The notes below the pieces were generated by a model. It ran no database searches and was not told the DNA's origin. It saw only the letters and a program-made list of their open reading frames with translations. Positions 16,457-24,617 of a DNA stretch of 64,000 nt are shown piece after piece. The stretch covers positions 62,001-126,000 of the forward strand of contig NZ_BNEM01000001.1 in assembly GCF_018327705.1 (NCBI RefSeq). The letters run 5' to 3'. The translations under genes and the position numbers were made by a program. Each line of letters begins with the position of its first letter. Within the stretch, counting starts at the first letter, position 1. This DNA comes from Catellatospora sp. TT07R-123 (GTDB lineage: Bacteria; Actinomycetota; Actinomycetes; Mycobacteriales; Micromonosporaceae).

Positions 16457-17614
16457 ATGGTGAACACGACGGAGCTTCGCGGTTTCCGTGTCCACACCGC
16501 CAACGTCGGCCTCAAGGAAGATGCCGACGACTTCACGGTGATCGCGTCGGAGGTGCCCGCGGTGTGTGCGGGCGTCTTCACGCAGTCGAGGTTCGCCGGG
16601 CCGAGCGTGGTGCTCAGCCGGGAGAGCGTGGCCGACGGCGGGGCGCGGGCGATCGTGGTGCTGTCGCGCAACGCGAACGTGGCCACCGGCAAGCAGGGCA
16701 TGGACAACGCCCGCGAGGTGCGCGGCGCGGTCGCGGGCCTGCTCGGGGTGCCGGACACCGACGTGGTGATCGCCTCGACGGGCGTCATCGGGCGGCAGTA
16801 CCCGATGCCGGAGGTCCGGTCCGGGATGGCCGCGCTGACCTGGCCGTTCCCCGGCGGCGACTTCGCCCCGGCGGCGCGGGCGATCATGACCACCGACACC
16901 CACCCGAAGCTGCTGTCGGCGCGCTGCGGTGACGCGACCGTGGTCGGCATCGCCAAGGGCGTCGGCATGATCGAGCCGAACATGGCCACCCTGCTGACGT
17001 TCTTCTGCACCGACGCGCGGCTCGACCAGCCGGTGCTGGACCAGGTGTTCCGCCGGGTGATGGGACGCACGTTCAACGCGGTCAGCATCGACACCGACAC
17101 CTCCACCAGCGACACGGCCGTGGTGCTGGCCAACGGGCTGGCCGGGCCGGTCGACGTGGACGCGTTCGAGCAGGCCCTGTCCGAGGTCGCGCTCGGGCTG
17201 GTGCGCCAGATCGTCAAGGACGGCGAGGGCGCCAGCAAGCTGATCGAGGTACGGGTCACCGGCGCCCGCGACGACGCCCAGGCCAAGCGGGTCGGCAAGT
17301 CGGTGGTGAACTCGCCGCTGGTGAAGACGGCCGTGCACGGCGCCGACCCGAACTGGGGCCGGGTCGCGATGGCGATCGGCAAGTGCGAGGACGAGCTGGA
17401 CATCGTGCCGGACGACTGCGCCATCGGCTTCGGCGACCAGGAGCTGTACCCGGCCGAGGCCGGGGAGGAGGAGCTGGAGCGGCTGCGGGCGTACCTGCGC
17501 GGCGACGAGATCGTGATCACGGTCGACCTGGGCATCGGCACCGGCGCGTTCACCGTGTACGGCTGCGACCTGTCCGAGGGCTACATCCGGATCAACGCCG
17601 ACTACACGACCTGA
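16457..17614 (+). CDS. argJ: ArgJ-type ornithine acetyltransferase, ORF6/OAT2-like subgroup
   Basis: A 385-residue N-terminal-nucleophile acetyltransferase that moves acetyl groups between N-acetylornithine and glutamate. The self-cleavage site is in KGVGMIEPNMATLL (KGVG 167-170, nucleophile T178); VHGADPNWGRV is the second hallmark. Several motifs (RNANVATG instead of the usual NSGGANACTG, and a C-terminus ending in YTT after VYGCDLSEGY) recall ORF6/OAT2 of the Streptomyces clavuligerus clavulanic acid cluster rather than housekeeping ArgJ; this is from memory. AAAGGGGAAG precedes the ATG. No argB, argC or argD is adjacent, so it is probably a paralogue. Confidence 0.85.
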   Translation: MVNTTELRGFRVHTANVGLKEDADDFTVIASEVPAVCAGVFTQSRFAGPSVVLSRESVADGGARAIVVLSRNANVATGKQGMDNAREVRGAVAGLLGVPDTDVVIASTGVIGRQYPMPEVRSGMAALTWPFPGGDFAPAARAIMTTDTHPKLLSARCGDATVVGIAKGVGMIEPNMATLLTFFCTDARLDQPVLDQVFRRVMGRTFNAVSIDTDTSTSDTAVVLANGLAGPVDVDAFEQALSEVALGLVRQIVKDGEGASKLIEVRVTGARDDAQAKRVGKSVVNSPLVKTAVHGADPNWGRVAMAIGKCEDELDIVPDDCAIGFGDQELYPAEAGEEELERLRAYLRGDEIVITVDLGIGTGAFTVYGCDLSEGYIRINADYTT

Positions 17615-18651
17615 GCCGACACCGGCAGCGCGGCCGCCCAGGCGCGCAACATCGCGCCGCGTACGGCGCCGGTCTGCGCCTGGGCCAGGAAGAACGAGGC
17701 CGCTCGGGTCAGTCGGGCGGCCTCGTGCGTGTCCTGCGCCCCGGCGCTGCCCGCGGCGATGGCGGCCGCGCCCGCGGCGGTGTGCAGCAGCGCGGTGGCC
17801 TGCCCGCGCAGGGCCAGGCGCCGGGCCGGGTCGCCGCCCGCGTCGGCCAGGGCGTACGCCTCGCCGCGCAGTTCGTCGCGGCGCGCCCGCAGCCGGGCGG
17901 CGAGTTCGCCTGCGTCGTCGAGCCGGTCGGCGGCGGACTCCAGCAGCGTGAGCGCGGCGGTGGCGAGCCCGAACACGGCGGGCGGGGCGTCGATCACCCG
18001 CTGGCGGCTCCACTCGCGCCACTGCGCGAGGGTGAACACGGCCGCGACGTCCTGATCGGGCACGGTGAAGCCGTCGCAGGTGAGGCTGACGGTGCCGGTG
18101 CCGTCGAGTGCGGCCAGCCGGATCGGCGGGCCGGGCCGCAGGCCGGGCAGGGGCCGGGCGGGCAGGAGCGCGGCGACGACCCGCTCGTGGTCGTCGAGGG
18201 CCAGCAGCAGCGCGACGTCGGTGACGCCCCAGCCGGTGTACCAGGGGGCGGTGCCGTCGACGATCCAGCCCTTGCCGGTCGCGCGGGCCCGCAGCGGGTT
18301 GCCGGGCCGGGCCAGCTGCGCCGAGGCGATCCCGGCCAGGCGGGTGCGGGCCGCACCGCGCAGCCGCGCCGGGACCGGATCGTCGGGCGTGGACAGCAGG
18401 TCCAGCACCGTCTGGTGCTGGGCGTGCACGAACCAGGTGACGGGGCACGCCCCGGCCAGCGCCTCCTCGACGGCACGGACGGCGGCGGCGGGCGTGCCGG
18501 CGGTCAGATCGAGCAGCCCGGCCTCGGCCAGGGCATCCACGTGCGACGGCGGGATGCCGTGCCGGTCGGTCCGGGCGGCGGCCGGGTGGAGCACCCGCGC
18601 GGCCACCTCGAACGCCGCCAGTGCCAGCTGGCGGTGGGTGCTGTCCGACAC
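17602..18651 (-). CDS. Acyl-CoA dehydrogenase-like protein
   Basis: A 349-residue protein with the acyl-CoA dehydrogenase layout: helical N-terminal domain, a central beta part (WIVDGTAPWYTGWGVTDV is the substrate/FAD-side strand pattern) and a C-terminal helical bundle. The usual catalytic Glu cannot be located with confidence and the C-terminal domain is short, so the reaction is uncertain; flavin-dependent oxygenase relatives have the same fold. I chose the GTG at 18651 because the frame upstream reads as untranslated Arg/Gly sequence. Its 3' end overlaps that of the ArgJ gene by 13 bases. The operator array upstream of the divergent DUF4386 gene might also control it. Confidence 0.7.
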   Translation of the reverse strand: MSDSTHRQLALAAFEVAARVLHPAAARTDRHGIPPSHVDALAEAGLLDLTAGTPAAAVRAVEEALAGACPVTWFVHAQHQTVLDLLSTPDDPVPARLRGAARTRLAGIASAQLARPGNPLRARATGKGWIVDGTAPWYTGWGVTDVALLLALDDHERVVAALLPARPLPGLRPGPPIRLAALDGTGTVSLTCDGFTVPDQDVAAVFTLAQWREWSRQRVIDAPPAVFGLATAALTLLESAADRLDDAGELAARLRARRDELRGEAYALADAGGDPARRLALRGQATALLHTAAGAAAIAAGSAGAQDTHEAARLTRAASFFLAQAQTGAVRGAMLRAWAAALPVSAQVV

Positions 18652-18959
18652 GTCCGCGCCCTCACCTCTCCTGGCGCGCCGGATGACGGCGGCGCCTTGA
18701 CGGCCCGATGTGCCGACATCCCGCGGAAGGTTAACCCATGGCGGAAACCGCCACATCGACCGCGGCGACGGTCGCGCAGGTACTCCCGGTCATATCGCGA
18801 TGCCGGAAGGTGGCGCAGTGATGTAAGGAATTATTGACATGATGTCGAGAATTCCTTACCTTCGTGATGTCAGGAATCTTTGACATCACGAAGTGACCGG
18901 CGCCTGCGCGCGGCGTGCGGCCTCCCCTGCCTCCCTGCCGACCCAAGGACCGATCACCC
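18652..18959. other. Intergenic region with operator array and no gene
   Basis: About 300 bases between divergent genes. It is clearly more AT-rich than the rest of the window around 18820-18890, where the dyads lie. I see no coding pattern on either strand. Confidence 0.6.
18823..18893. promoter_or_regulatory. Operator array upstream of the DUF4386 gene
   Basis: Two large dyads lie side by side. The first (18823-18859) has arms starting gtaaggaatt and centred on gacat-g-atgtc, with two mismatches over 18 base pairs. The second (18860-18893) has perfect 13-base arms, cttcgtgatgtca and complement, around an 8-base spacer. TTGACA occurs at 18834-18839 and 18880-18885, so regulator and promoter overlap. 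Half-site similarity (GATGTCA-GGAAT) suggests one regulator binding several times. No regulator gene is adjacent. Confidence 0.75.
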
Positions 18960-19646
18960 ATGACCCCTCCGCAACGGATCGCCCGGATCACCGGCCTGCT
19001 CTACCTCGGCGTCGCGATCTTCGGCGCCTTCGCCTTCCTGTACGTGAAAGACCTGGTCCGCGTGCCCGGCGACGCCGCCGCGACCGCCGCCAACCTCGTC
19101 GCGCACGCCGGCCTGGTCCGCATCGGCTTCGTGGCCGACCTCGTCCAGGCCACCCTGTTCCTGCTCGTCGTGCTCGGCTTCCACCGGCTGCTCGCGCCCG
19201 TGCACCAGCACGCCGCCCGTGCGATGGCCGCCTTCGTGGCGGTCGCGGTGGCGATCATGTGCCTCAACGCGGTGTTCCAGTACGGCGCGCTGCGGCTGGC
19301 CACCGCACCGGCCGACTACCCCGACCTGGGCACCGCCCACCGGTCACTGGCCCTGCTGCTGCTCGACCTGAACCTCGACGGGTTCCTCATCGCGCAGATC
19401 TTCTTCGGACTGTGGCTGGCACCGCTGGGCTACCTGGCGTACCGCTCCGGCATGTTCCCGCGCGCGCTCGGCGTCGTGCTCGTCGTGGGCTGCCTGGGCT
19501 ACCTGGCCGACACCGCCGTCCACTTCCTCGCGCCCGGGGCGGGCGAGGCGGTCAGCACCGCGCTCACCGCCCCGGCAGGCATCGCCGAGTTCTGGATGGT
19601 CGGCTACCTGCTCTTGCGGGGCGTCCGCCGACCCGCTGCGGCCTGA
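18960..19646 (+). CDS. DUF4386 family membrane protein
   Basis: A 228-residue protein with six hydrophobic segments. The N-terminus RIARITGLLYLGVAIFG and the later LFLLVVLGFHRLL and AFVAVAVAIMC segments match the DUF4386 family, a membrane family of unknown function common in soil bacteria. The ATG at 18960 gives the family-typical start; the frame extends 15 codons upstream into Pro/Arg-rich sequence. It is preceded by the two-dyad operator array, so it is probably tightly regulated. A hairpin terminator follows. Confidence 0.85.
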   Translation: MTPPQRIARITGLLYLGVAIFGAFAFLYVKDLVRVPGDAAATAANLVAHAGLVRIGFVADLVQATLFLLVVLGFHRLLAPVHQHAARAMAAFVAVAVAIMCLNAVFQYGALRLATAPADYPDLGTAHRSLALLLLDLNLDGFLIAQIFFGLWLAPLGYLAYRSGMFPRALGVVLVVGCLGYLADTAVHFLAPGAGEAVSTALTAPAGIAEFWMVGYLLLRGVRRPAAA

Positions 19647-19657
19647 CGGACCGCAGG

Positions 19658-19689
19658 CGGCGGGGGTACGGCGAGCCGCACCCCCGCCG
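19658..19689. terminator. Bidirectional terminator hairpin
   Basis: Perfect 10-base arms (cggcgggggt at 19658-19667; complement at 19680-19689) between two convergent genes; the right arm touches the end of the minus-strand gene. Confidence 0.65.
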
Positions 19690-20124
19690 TCAGTCGGTGT
19701 AGCAGACCCGCCAGCCCGCCCGCTCGTCGGACAGGTAGAGCGCCTTCGGCGCGGTCCGCCCGTCGGCGTACCTGATCTCGGTGTCGACGTAGTAGAGGAT
19801 CGGCCCGTCGGAGATGTCCTCGATCCGCGTGCCGGTGATCCGGTAGCCGGTGACGGCGGGATGGTCGTGGCGCGGCCGCCACCGGTCCAGGGAGTACTTC
19901 TTGCGCTCGCTGCCGCAGACCCACGCGTAGGCGGTGTCGTAGCGGCCGTCGCGCAGCGCGTCGAGGTAAGCCGTCGCCGCCGCCGTCATCTGCACCTTGT
20001 CCGCCCGGTCGGAGTAGTGCCGGTAGACGGCGTAGAGCGGCGCGCCCACGCACATGAGCAGCACCACCAGGAAGAGGAACCAGAGGAAGCCGCTGCCTCT
20101 GGAACGGAAGGATTCCGTCGTCAT
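19690..20124 (-). CDS. Membrane-anchored hypothetical protein (NTF2-like ectodomain)
   Basis: A 144-residue protein. One membrane segment (about 11-33, FLWFLFLVVLLMCVGAPLYA) is followed by a small extracytoplasmic domain with AAATAYLDALRDGRYDTAYAW, the helix pattern of small NTF2-like/DUF4878-type domains. Two Cys residues (about 69 and 141) could form a disulfide. Function unknown. It stands alone between a terminator and a degenerate gene. Confidence 0.7.
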   Translation of the reverse strand: MTTESFRSRGSGFLWFLFLVVLLMCVGAPLYAVYRHYSDRADKVQMTAAATAYLDALRDGRYDTAYAWVCGSERKKYSLDRWRPRHDHPAVTGYRITGTRIEDISDGPILYYVDTEIRYADGRTAPKALYLSDERAGWRVCYTD

Positions 20125-20254
20125 GTCCGCCTCACCGGGAGAGCCGAGCGTCGATGCGCACCCTATCGGGGCGGTGCCACGTCCGGCGGCGCGGTCCGGT
20201 CCGGACGGCGGTGGCAGAGGTCACCAAGTCGGGTCACGGTCAATCGCGTTCTCC

Positions 20255-20752
20255 CCGGTGAGCAACGGCTGGTCGCTGATCAGCCGAGGGGCGGTGCCGG
20301 CGCTGCCCGCCGACAAGATCCGCCAGATCGAGAAGAACGTCAACGGCAGCGACATCACGACCGGTGCCGTGGTCGCGGGCAAGCGCAACCGCTACCCGGA
20401 GTCGGCGACCGCGGGCCTCTACACCAACGTCATCGACCTGTGCCGCCTGATCCAGTGGATCAACCGGGCGTGGACGGCGCCGGGCAACATCACCGGTCCG
20501 CTCACCAAGACGTGGGTGACCACGATGCTGTCGCAGGGCGCCACGCCGGGCATGGGCCGCGGGTTCTTCACCGCCAACAGCGGCACCAGCAACTTCCTCT
20601 ACAACCACAACGGCGACAACAAGGGGTTCAAGGCGAACTTCGTCGGCTACCCGAACCTGGGCACCGGGTTCGCGGTCATGGCCAACGGCGACAGCATGGG
20701 CCTGGTCACCGAGGTCAGCAACGCGGTCAAGGCCGCATACGGCTGGGCCTGA
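20255..20752 (+). pseudogene. C-terminal remnant of a serine hydrolase (beta-lactamase family)
   Basis: The reading frame encodes the C-terminal half of a class C beta-lactamase/PBP4-like serine hydrolase: ATAGLYTNVIDLCRLIQW, then a GMGRGFFT strand, the NHNGDNKGFKANFVGY segment replacing the KTG-like HTGG motif, and GFAVMANGD. The N-terminal half with the SxxK nucleophile is missing and there is no proper start or ribosome binding site; upstream sequence lies in the promoter region of the divergent gene. It is most likely a deletion remnant. The exact 5' limit is uncertain. Confidence 0.7.
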
Positions 20753-20764
20753 CGCCTGCCGCGT

Positions 20765-20795
20765 GCGGGCCGGTCGCCGAACGCGACCGGCCCGC
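20765..20795. terminator. Terminator hairpin
   Basis: Perfect 13-base arms (gcgggccggtcgc at 20765-20777; complement at 20783-20795), 5-base loop, between a degenerate plus-strand gene and the 3' end of the DUF1501 gene. Confidence 0.7.
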
Positions 20796-20803
20796 GCCGC
20801 GTC

Positions 20804-22057
20804 TCAGGTGCTCAGCAGCAGCCCGTCCAGGCGGCCCCGCCAGCCGTCGAGCACCGGGCCGGGGTCCGCGCCGAGCACGTCGGTGAGCACCGCGGCGTAC
20901 ACGTCGCGGAAGTCGGTGTGGAACTTCAGGTCGCCGTCGTCCAGGTCGGTCAGGCTGGGCTGGTCGCCGATCAGGCGGCCGCCGGCCACCGGCGCCCCGG
21001 CGATCAGCACATCGGACGCGGTGCCGTGGTCGGTGCCGTCGGAGGAGTTGGCGCGCACCCGCCGCCCGAACTCCGAGTAGACCACCACGACGACCTTGCG
21101 GCCCCGCTCCGTGCGGCCCATCCGGTCCAGGAACCCGCTGACCGCGGCGTCGACGGTCTTCAGCTGGATCTCCTGGCCGGTCTTCTCCCCCGCGTGGAAG
21201 TCGAACCCGCCCTGCGACACCGAGAACACCCGGGTCATCACGCCCGCCTCGACGCAGGCCGCGACGAGGTCGAACTGCGCCTTCAGCGTCGCCTGGGCGC
21301 CGCCGGTCCCGGTGGCCGGGTCGTCACCGTGGTCGGGGTCGTCGTCATCGTCGGCGTCCAGCGCCTCGGTGACCAGCTGGTCGACGCTGAGCAGGTCGGC
21401 GAAGCAGGCGGCCGCGCGGGCCTGCAACTCGGGCTCGCCGTCGGCGGCCGCGCCCAGCGCGCGCAGGTCGGCCGCGGTGACCGCCTTCGGCACGCTCACC
21501 CCGCCCAGCGGGACGGCCGCCCCGGCGCACGTCGCCCCGGCCAGCACCGGCGGCAGCACCGGTTCCAGCGAGATCGCCGAGCGCGGGTCGCGGCCGGCGT
21601 GGTCGAGCCAGCGGCCCAGCCAGCCGGTGCCGGCCGGCCGCACCGGGTTCGCGGTCTGCCAGATGTCCATCGAGCGGAAGTGGCTGCGGTCGGGCCTGGG
21701 GTAGCCGACGCCGCGCACGATCGCGAGCTGCTTGCGGTCGTACAGCGCCTTCAGGCCCTTCAGGCCGGGGTTGAGGCCGGTGCGGTCGTCGAGCCGGAGC
21801 ACCTCGGCGGCGTCGTAGGCCAGGTCGGCGCGGGCGTCGTGGTAGGCGCGGTCGGCGTACGGGATGACCGTGGCCAGGCCGTCGTTGCCGCCGTACAGGG
21901 TGACCAAGACCAGGGTGCGGTCGCCGGGCCCGGCCGACGGGTGGTCGGCGGTGGCGAGGACGTCGTGCAGCGTGTACGCCCCGGCCCCGGCGACCAGGGC
22001 GGCTCCCCCGACGACGCCGGAGGCGATGAGGAACTTGCGGCGGGTGACGGTGTCCAT
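20804..22057 (-). CDS. DUF1501 family Tat-exported protein
   Basis: A 417-residue protein with a Tat-like leader (TRRKFLIASGVVGG, about 5-30). The body has DUF1501 hallmarks: LVLVTLYGGNDGL near the start, SHFRSMDIWQT, and VVVVYSEFGRRVRAN with a following GTDHG, resembling an alkaline-phosphatase/sulfatase-like metal site. An Asp-rich insertion (about 232-245, DADDDDDPDHGDD) may bind metal. It lies 10 bases downstream of a DUF1800 gene, the usual partner; the pair is conserved in many bacteria and its role is unknown. Confidence 0.88.
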   Translation of the reverse strand: MDTVTRRKFLIASGVVGGAALVAGAGAYTLHDVLATADHPSAGPGDRTLVLVTLYGGNDGLATVIPYADRAYHDARADLAYDAAEVLRLDDRTGLNPGLKGLKALYDRKQLAIVRGVGYPRPDRSHFRSMDIWQTANPVRPAGTGWLGRWLDHAGRDPRSAISLEPVLPPVLAGATCAGAAVPLGGVSVPKAVTAADLRALGAAADGEPELQARAAACFADLLSVDQLVTEALDADDDDDPDHGDDPATGTGGAQATLKAQFDLVAACVEAGVMTRVFSVSQGGFDFHAGEKTGQEIQLKTVDAAVSGFLDRMGRTERGRKVVVVVYSEFGRRVRANSSDGTDHGTASDVLIAGAPVAGGRLIGDQPSLTDLDDGDLKFHTDFRDVYAAVLTDVLGADPGPVLDGWRGRLDGLLLST

Positions 22058-22067
22058 GGTCTCCTCC

Positions 22068-23369
22068 TCAGTGCACCGCGTACTCGGGGCTGATCAGCGC
22101 CAGGGTGACCAGGCGCTGGGGCCGCGCGGCCGCGCCGGTGAGCGCGGCACGGGTGCGGCCGGTCCACGCGTCGACGGCCAGCAGCCGCCCGATCGCGTCG
22201 ACCCTCGCGGCGGCGTCGCCTCGGGCGAGCAGGTCGGCCGTCGCGTCGGGCAGCGCGGCGCCCAGGGCGGCGGCCGCGCGCATACGCACCTGCAATGACG
22301 ACGTGGTCAGCCAGGCGGTCCCGGCGGGCCAGCCGCCGACGCTGGGCGGCCGCAGCGGCACCTGGCCCATCCGGCGGATCGCGTTGAGCACGGTGGCCGC
22401 GACCTTACCGGTCGGAGCGACACCGAGCTGCCGCAGCGCGCCGACCGCCCACTCGACCGGCTGTTTGACCAGCTGTCCACCGCTTGCTTCGAACTGGTCG
22501 TCGGTGAGCAGCGTGCCCAGCATCGCGGACACGTCGCGGCCGCTGCCGTACGCGGCGACCATCCGGTCGCGGGTCGCGTCGGGCAGCGGCGCTCCCGAGC
22601 CGAACCGGAACCACAGCCGGGAGGCGAGGAACACCGGATGGGCGTGCTGGCGCAGCAGCAGGTCGGCCAGCGAGTCCGCGTCGCGGGCGGTGCCGTCCAG
22701 GACCGCGTGTTCGCCCGCGGCGTGCCGCTTCGGCTGGAACACGGCCGTGCCCTGGTCGCGGTCGAGGGTCCAGCCGGTCAGCGCCCGCGCGGCGGCTTTG
22801 ACGTCCTTCTCGGTGTACGCCCCGACGCCGAGGGTGAACAGCTCCATCAGCTCGCGGGCCAGGTTCTCGTTCGGGCCCCTGGCCGTGTTGCGCTGACCGT
22901 CCAGCCAGAAGATCAGCGCCGGGTCGCGCAGCATCGCCTTGGCGAGCAGCGCGAAGTCACCCCGCCCGTGGGCGCGGAAGGTCGCCAGCTGCCCGGCCAT
23001 CAGGGTCGCCGAGTTGACCTTCTGCGCGCTGGTGGCCCAGTGCCCGTGCCAGAAGAAGACCAGCTTCTCGGCGAGCTGGTGGTCGGCGCGCACCATCCGG
23101 GCCAGCCACCCCTCGGCCAGGTGCGTCAGCTGGTCCCGGGCCGCCCGCCGGGCCTGCGCCCGCTGCTCGCGGCTGAGCATCCCGGTGCGGCCGAAGTAGG
23201 GGTCGGCGGCGAAGACGGGCAGCGGCGCGACCGGGTCGGCGCCCTTCGGGAACACGAGGCCGGCCACCACGTCGCCGTGGTCGCGGGCGGCCGCCGCGTC
23301 GATCTCGGCCGCGGTCGGCCCGAAGGTCGCCCGGCGCAGCAGGTGCGCGGCCAGCTTCCGATCTGCCAT
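22068..23369 (-). CDS. DUF1800 family protein
   Basis: A 433-residue protein with hallmarks of DUF1800: AHLLRRATFGPTAAEID at the N-terminus, KLVFFWHGHWATS, GPNENLARELMELFTLG and ARALTGWTLD in the middle, and a VGGWPAG-type segment late. No signal peptide is visible. The ATG at 23369 (MADRKLAAHLL) is preferred over the TTG three codons upstream. It is the first gene of a two-gene operon with the DUF1501 protein. Confidence 0.9.
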   Translation of the reverse strand: MADRKLAAHLLRRATFGPTAAEIDAAAARDHGDVVAGLVFPKGADPVAPLPVFAADPYFGRTGMLSREQRAQARRAARDQLTHLAEGWLARMVRADHQLAEKLVFFWHGHWATSAQKVNSATLMAGQLATFRAHGRGDFALLAKAMLRDPALIFWLDGQRNTARGPNENLARELMELFTLGVGAYTEKDVKAAARALTGWTLDRDQGTAVFQPKRHAAGEHAVLDGTARDADSLADLLLRQHAHPVFLASRLWFRFGSGAPLPDATRDRMVAAYGSGRDVSAMLGTLLTDDQFEASGGQLVKQPVEWAVGALRQLGVAPTGKVAATVLNAIRRMGQVPLRPPSVGGWPAGTAWLTTSSLQVRMRAAAALGAALPDATADLLARGDAAARVDAIGRLLAVDAWTGRTRAALTGAAARPQRLVTLALISPEYAVH

Positions 23370-23482
23370 GGCGCTCAAGGTACCCAGCCGCGCCGCCGCC
23401 CACCTCCGGGCAGTGTTCGGGAATCGTAAATTGCGCCGCCGCCCGGCGAGCGGCGATCGGATCCAGGCTCTAATTTGGGCGT

Positions 23483-24073
23483 ATGGCGATCGTCGTCGTG
23501 TTCGAGACGCACTCGTGGAGCGAGGACAACGACCGGGGCGTGGCCACCGGCTGGTTACCGGGGTGGCTGTCGGAACGGGGCCGGGAGCTGGCGGCCGAGC
23601 TGGGCAGGCGACGGCGGGACGACGGCATCGCCGCGGTGTTCAGCTCCGATCTGCGCCGCGCGGCGCAGACCGCCGAGATCGCCTTCGACGGCAGCGGCGT
23701 GCCGGTGCTGTACGACTGGCGGCTGCGTGAGTGCGACTACGGCGACCGCAACGGGATGCCGTCGGCAGAGCTGCACCGGCACCGCGAGCGGCACCTGGAC
23801 CAGCCCTACCCCGGCGGCGAGAGCTGGCGGCAGGCGGTCACCCGGGTCGGCGGATTCCTGCGCGACCTGCCGACCCGCTGGGACGGGCAGCGGGTCCTGC
23901 TGATCGGGCACGTCGCCACCCGGTGGGCCCTGGACCACCTGGTGCACGGCAACACGCTGGAGGACCTGGTCGGCGCGGACTTCGCCTGGCGGGAGGGCTG
24001 GGAGTACCGGCTCGGCGACCCGGGCGGCGAGCGGCCGGGTCAGGATCCGATCGGTTTGGACGCCAGGCAGTAG
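23483..24073 (+). CDS. Histidine phosphatase-like protein with variant RHG motif
   Basis: A 196-residue protein of the phosphoglycerate mutase-like fold. The usual RHG at the end of strand 1 is replaced by ETHS (VVVFETHSWSEDN): the His is kept, the Arg is Thr. Other elements are present: SSDLRRAAQTAEIAF, RLRECDYGDRNG (with the catalytic Glu/Asp loop) and the second active-site His in VLLIGHVATRWAL. Activity is therefore possible but the phosphate pocket is altered. The ATG has no clear Shine-Dalgarno. Its 3' end overlaps that of the next, convergent gene by 34 bases. Confidence 0.8.
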   Translation: MAIVVVFETHSWSEDNDRGVATGWLPGWLSERGRELAAELGRRRRDDGIAAVFSSDLRRAAQTAEIAFDGSGVPVLYDWRLRECDYGDRNGMPSAELHRHRERHLDQPYPGGESWRQAVTRVGGFLRDLPTRWDGQRVLLIGHVATRWALDHLVHGNTLEDLVGADFAWREGWEYRLGDPGGERPGQDPIGLDARQ

Positions 24074-24534
24074 ACGGTGCCGGTCGTGTCGTCGTCGGGC
24101 ACCAGGAACGCCACCTCCATCCGGGGCACGTCCTTGCAGTAGTAGTCCTCGTAGGTGACCAGGTTGGACATGGCGCCCAGGCCCACTCCGGACACGGCCC
24201 GCGCGATCCGGTACGCCGCGCGCGGGGAGTCGCAGTCCACGACCTCCGGGATGTCGGCGTAGACGCCGTCGGTGCCACCGGTCTCGTTCTTCGGCCGGTC
24301 GACCAGGCAGACACCCTCGCGCAGGCTCGCATGCTGCTCCGCTTTGCGGTAGCCGTCCTGGAAGGCGTCGACGGCGCCGCTGCGCCACACCACGAAACCA
24401 GCCCCGGCGCAGCACAGCACCGCCAGGGACAGCACCCCGGCGACGATCAGCAGCGCGGTCCGGGTGCGCATCCGCTTGCGCGGCGGCGGGGCGGGTGCCG
24501 GCCAGACCGGGTAGGGCTGCTGCTGCTCGTACAC
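24040..24534 (-). CDS. Septum-formation-like small membrane protein
   Basis: A 164-residue protein: a short Pro/Gln-rich cytoplasmic tail (about 1-25), one membrane segment (about 30-50, LLIVAGVLSLAVLCCAGAGFV) and an extracytoplasmic domain with four Cys (around 75, 99, 131, 158). The domain resembles the DUF4190/septum-formation group of actinobacterial envelope proteins only loosely; I do not assign a function. GTG 24534 is chosen because AGGAG lies 6 bases upstream. It is divergent from the sensor kinase gene. Confidence 0.65.
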   Translation of the reverse strand: MYEQQQPYPVWPAPAPPPRKRMRTRTALLIVAGVLSLAVLCCAGAGFVVWRSGAVDAFQDGYRKAEQHASLREGVCLVDRPKNETGGTDGVYADIPEVVDCDSPRAAYRIARAVSGVGLGAMSNLVTYEDYYCKDVPRMEVAFLVPDDDTTGTVYCLASKPIGS

Positions 24535-24617
24535 GGAGATCTCCTGGGCTCGCGAAGCTTGCGCGAAGGTTAGCCGATGCCGCTGTCCGGCGCTGACCCG
24601 CCGGTTCGTGCGAGCAT

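Noticed and set aside
15097-17553. Very long minus-strand frame that continues upstream of the DUF1877 gene
   Set aside because: It runs antisense to the ArgJ gene and out of frame through AnmK; only the last 208 codons look like a real protein.
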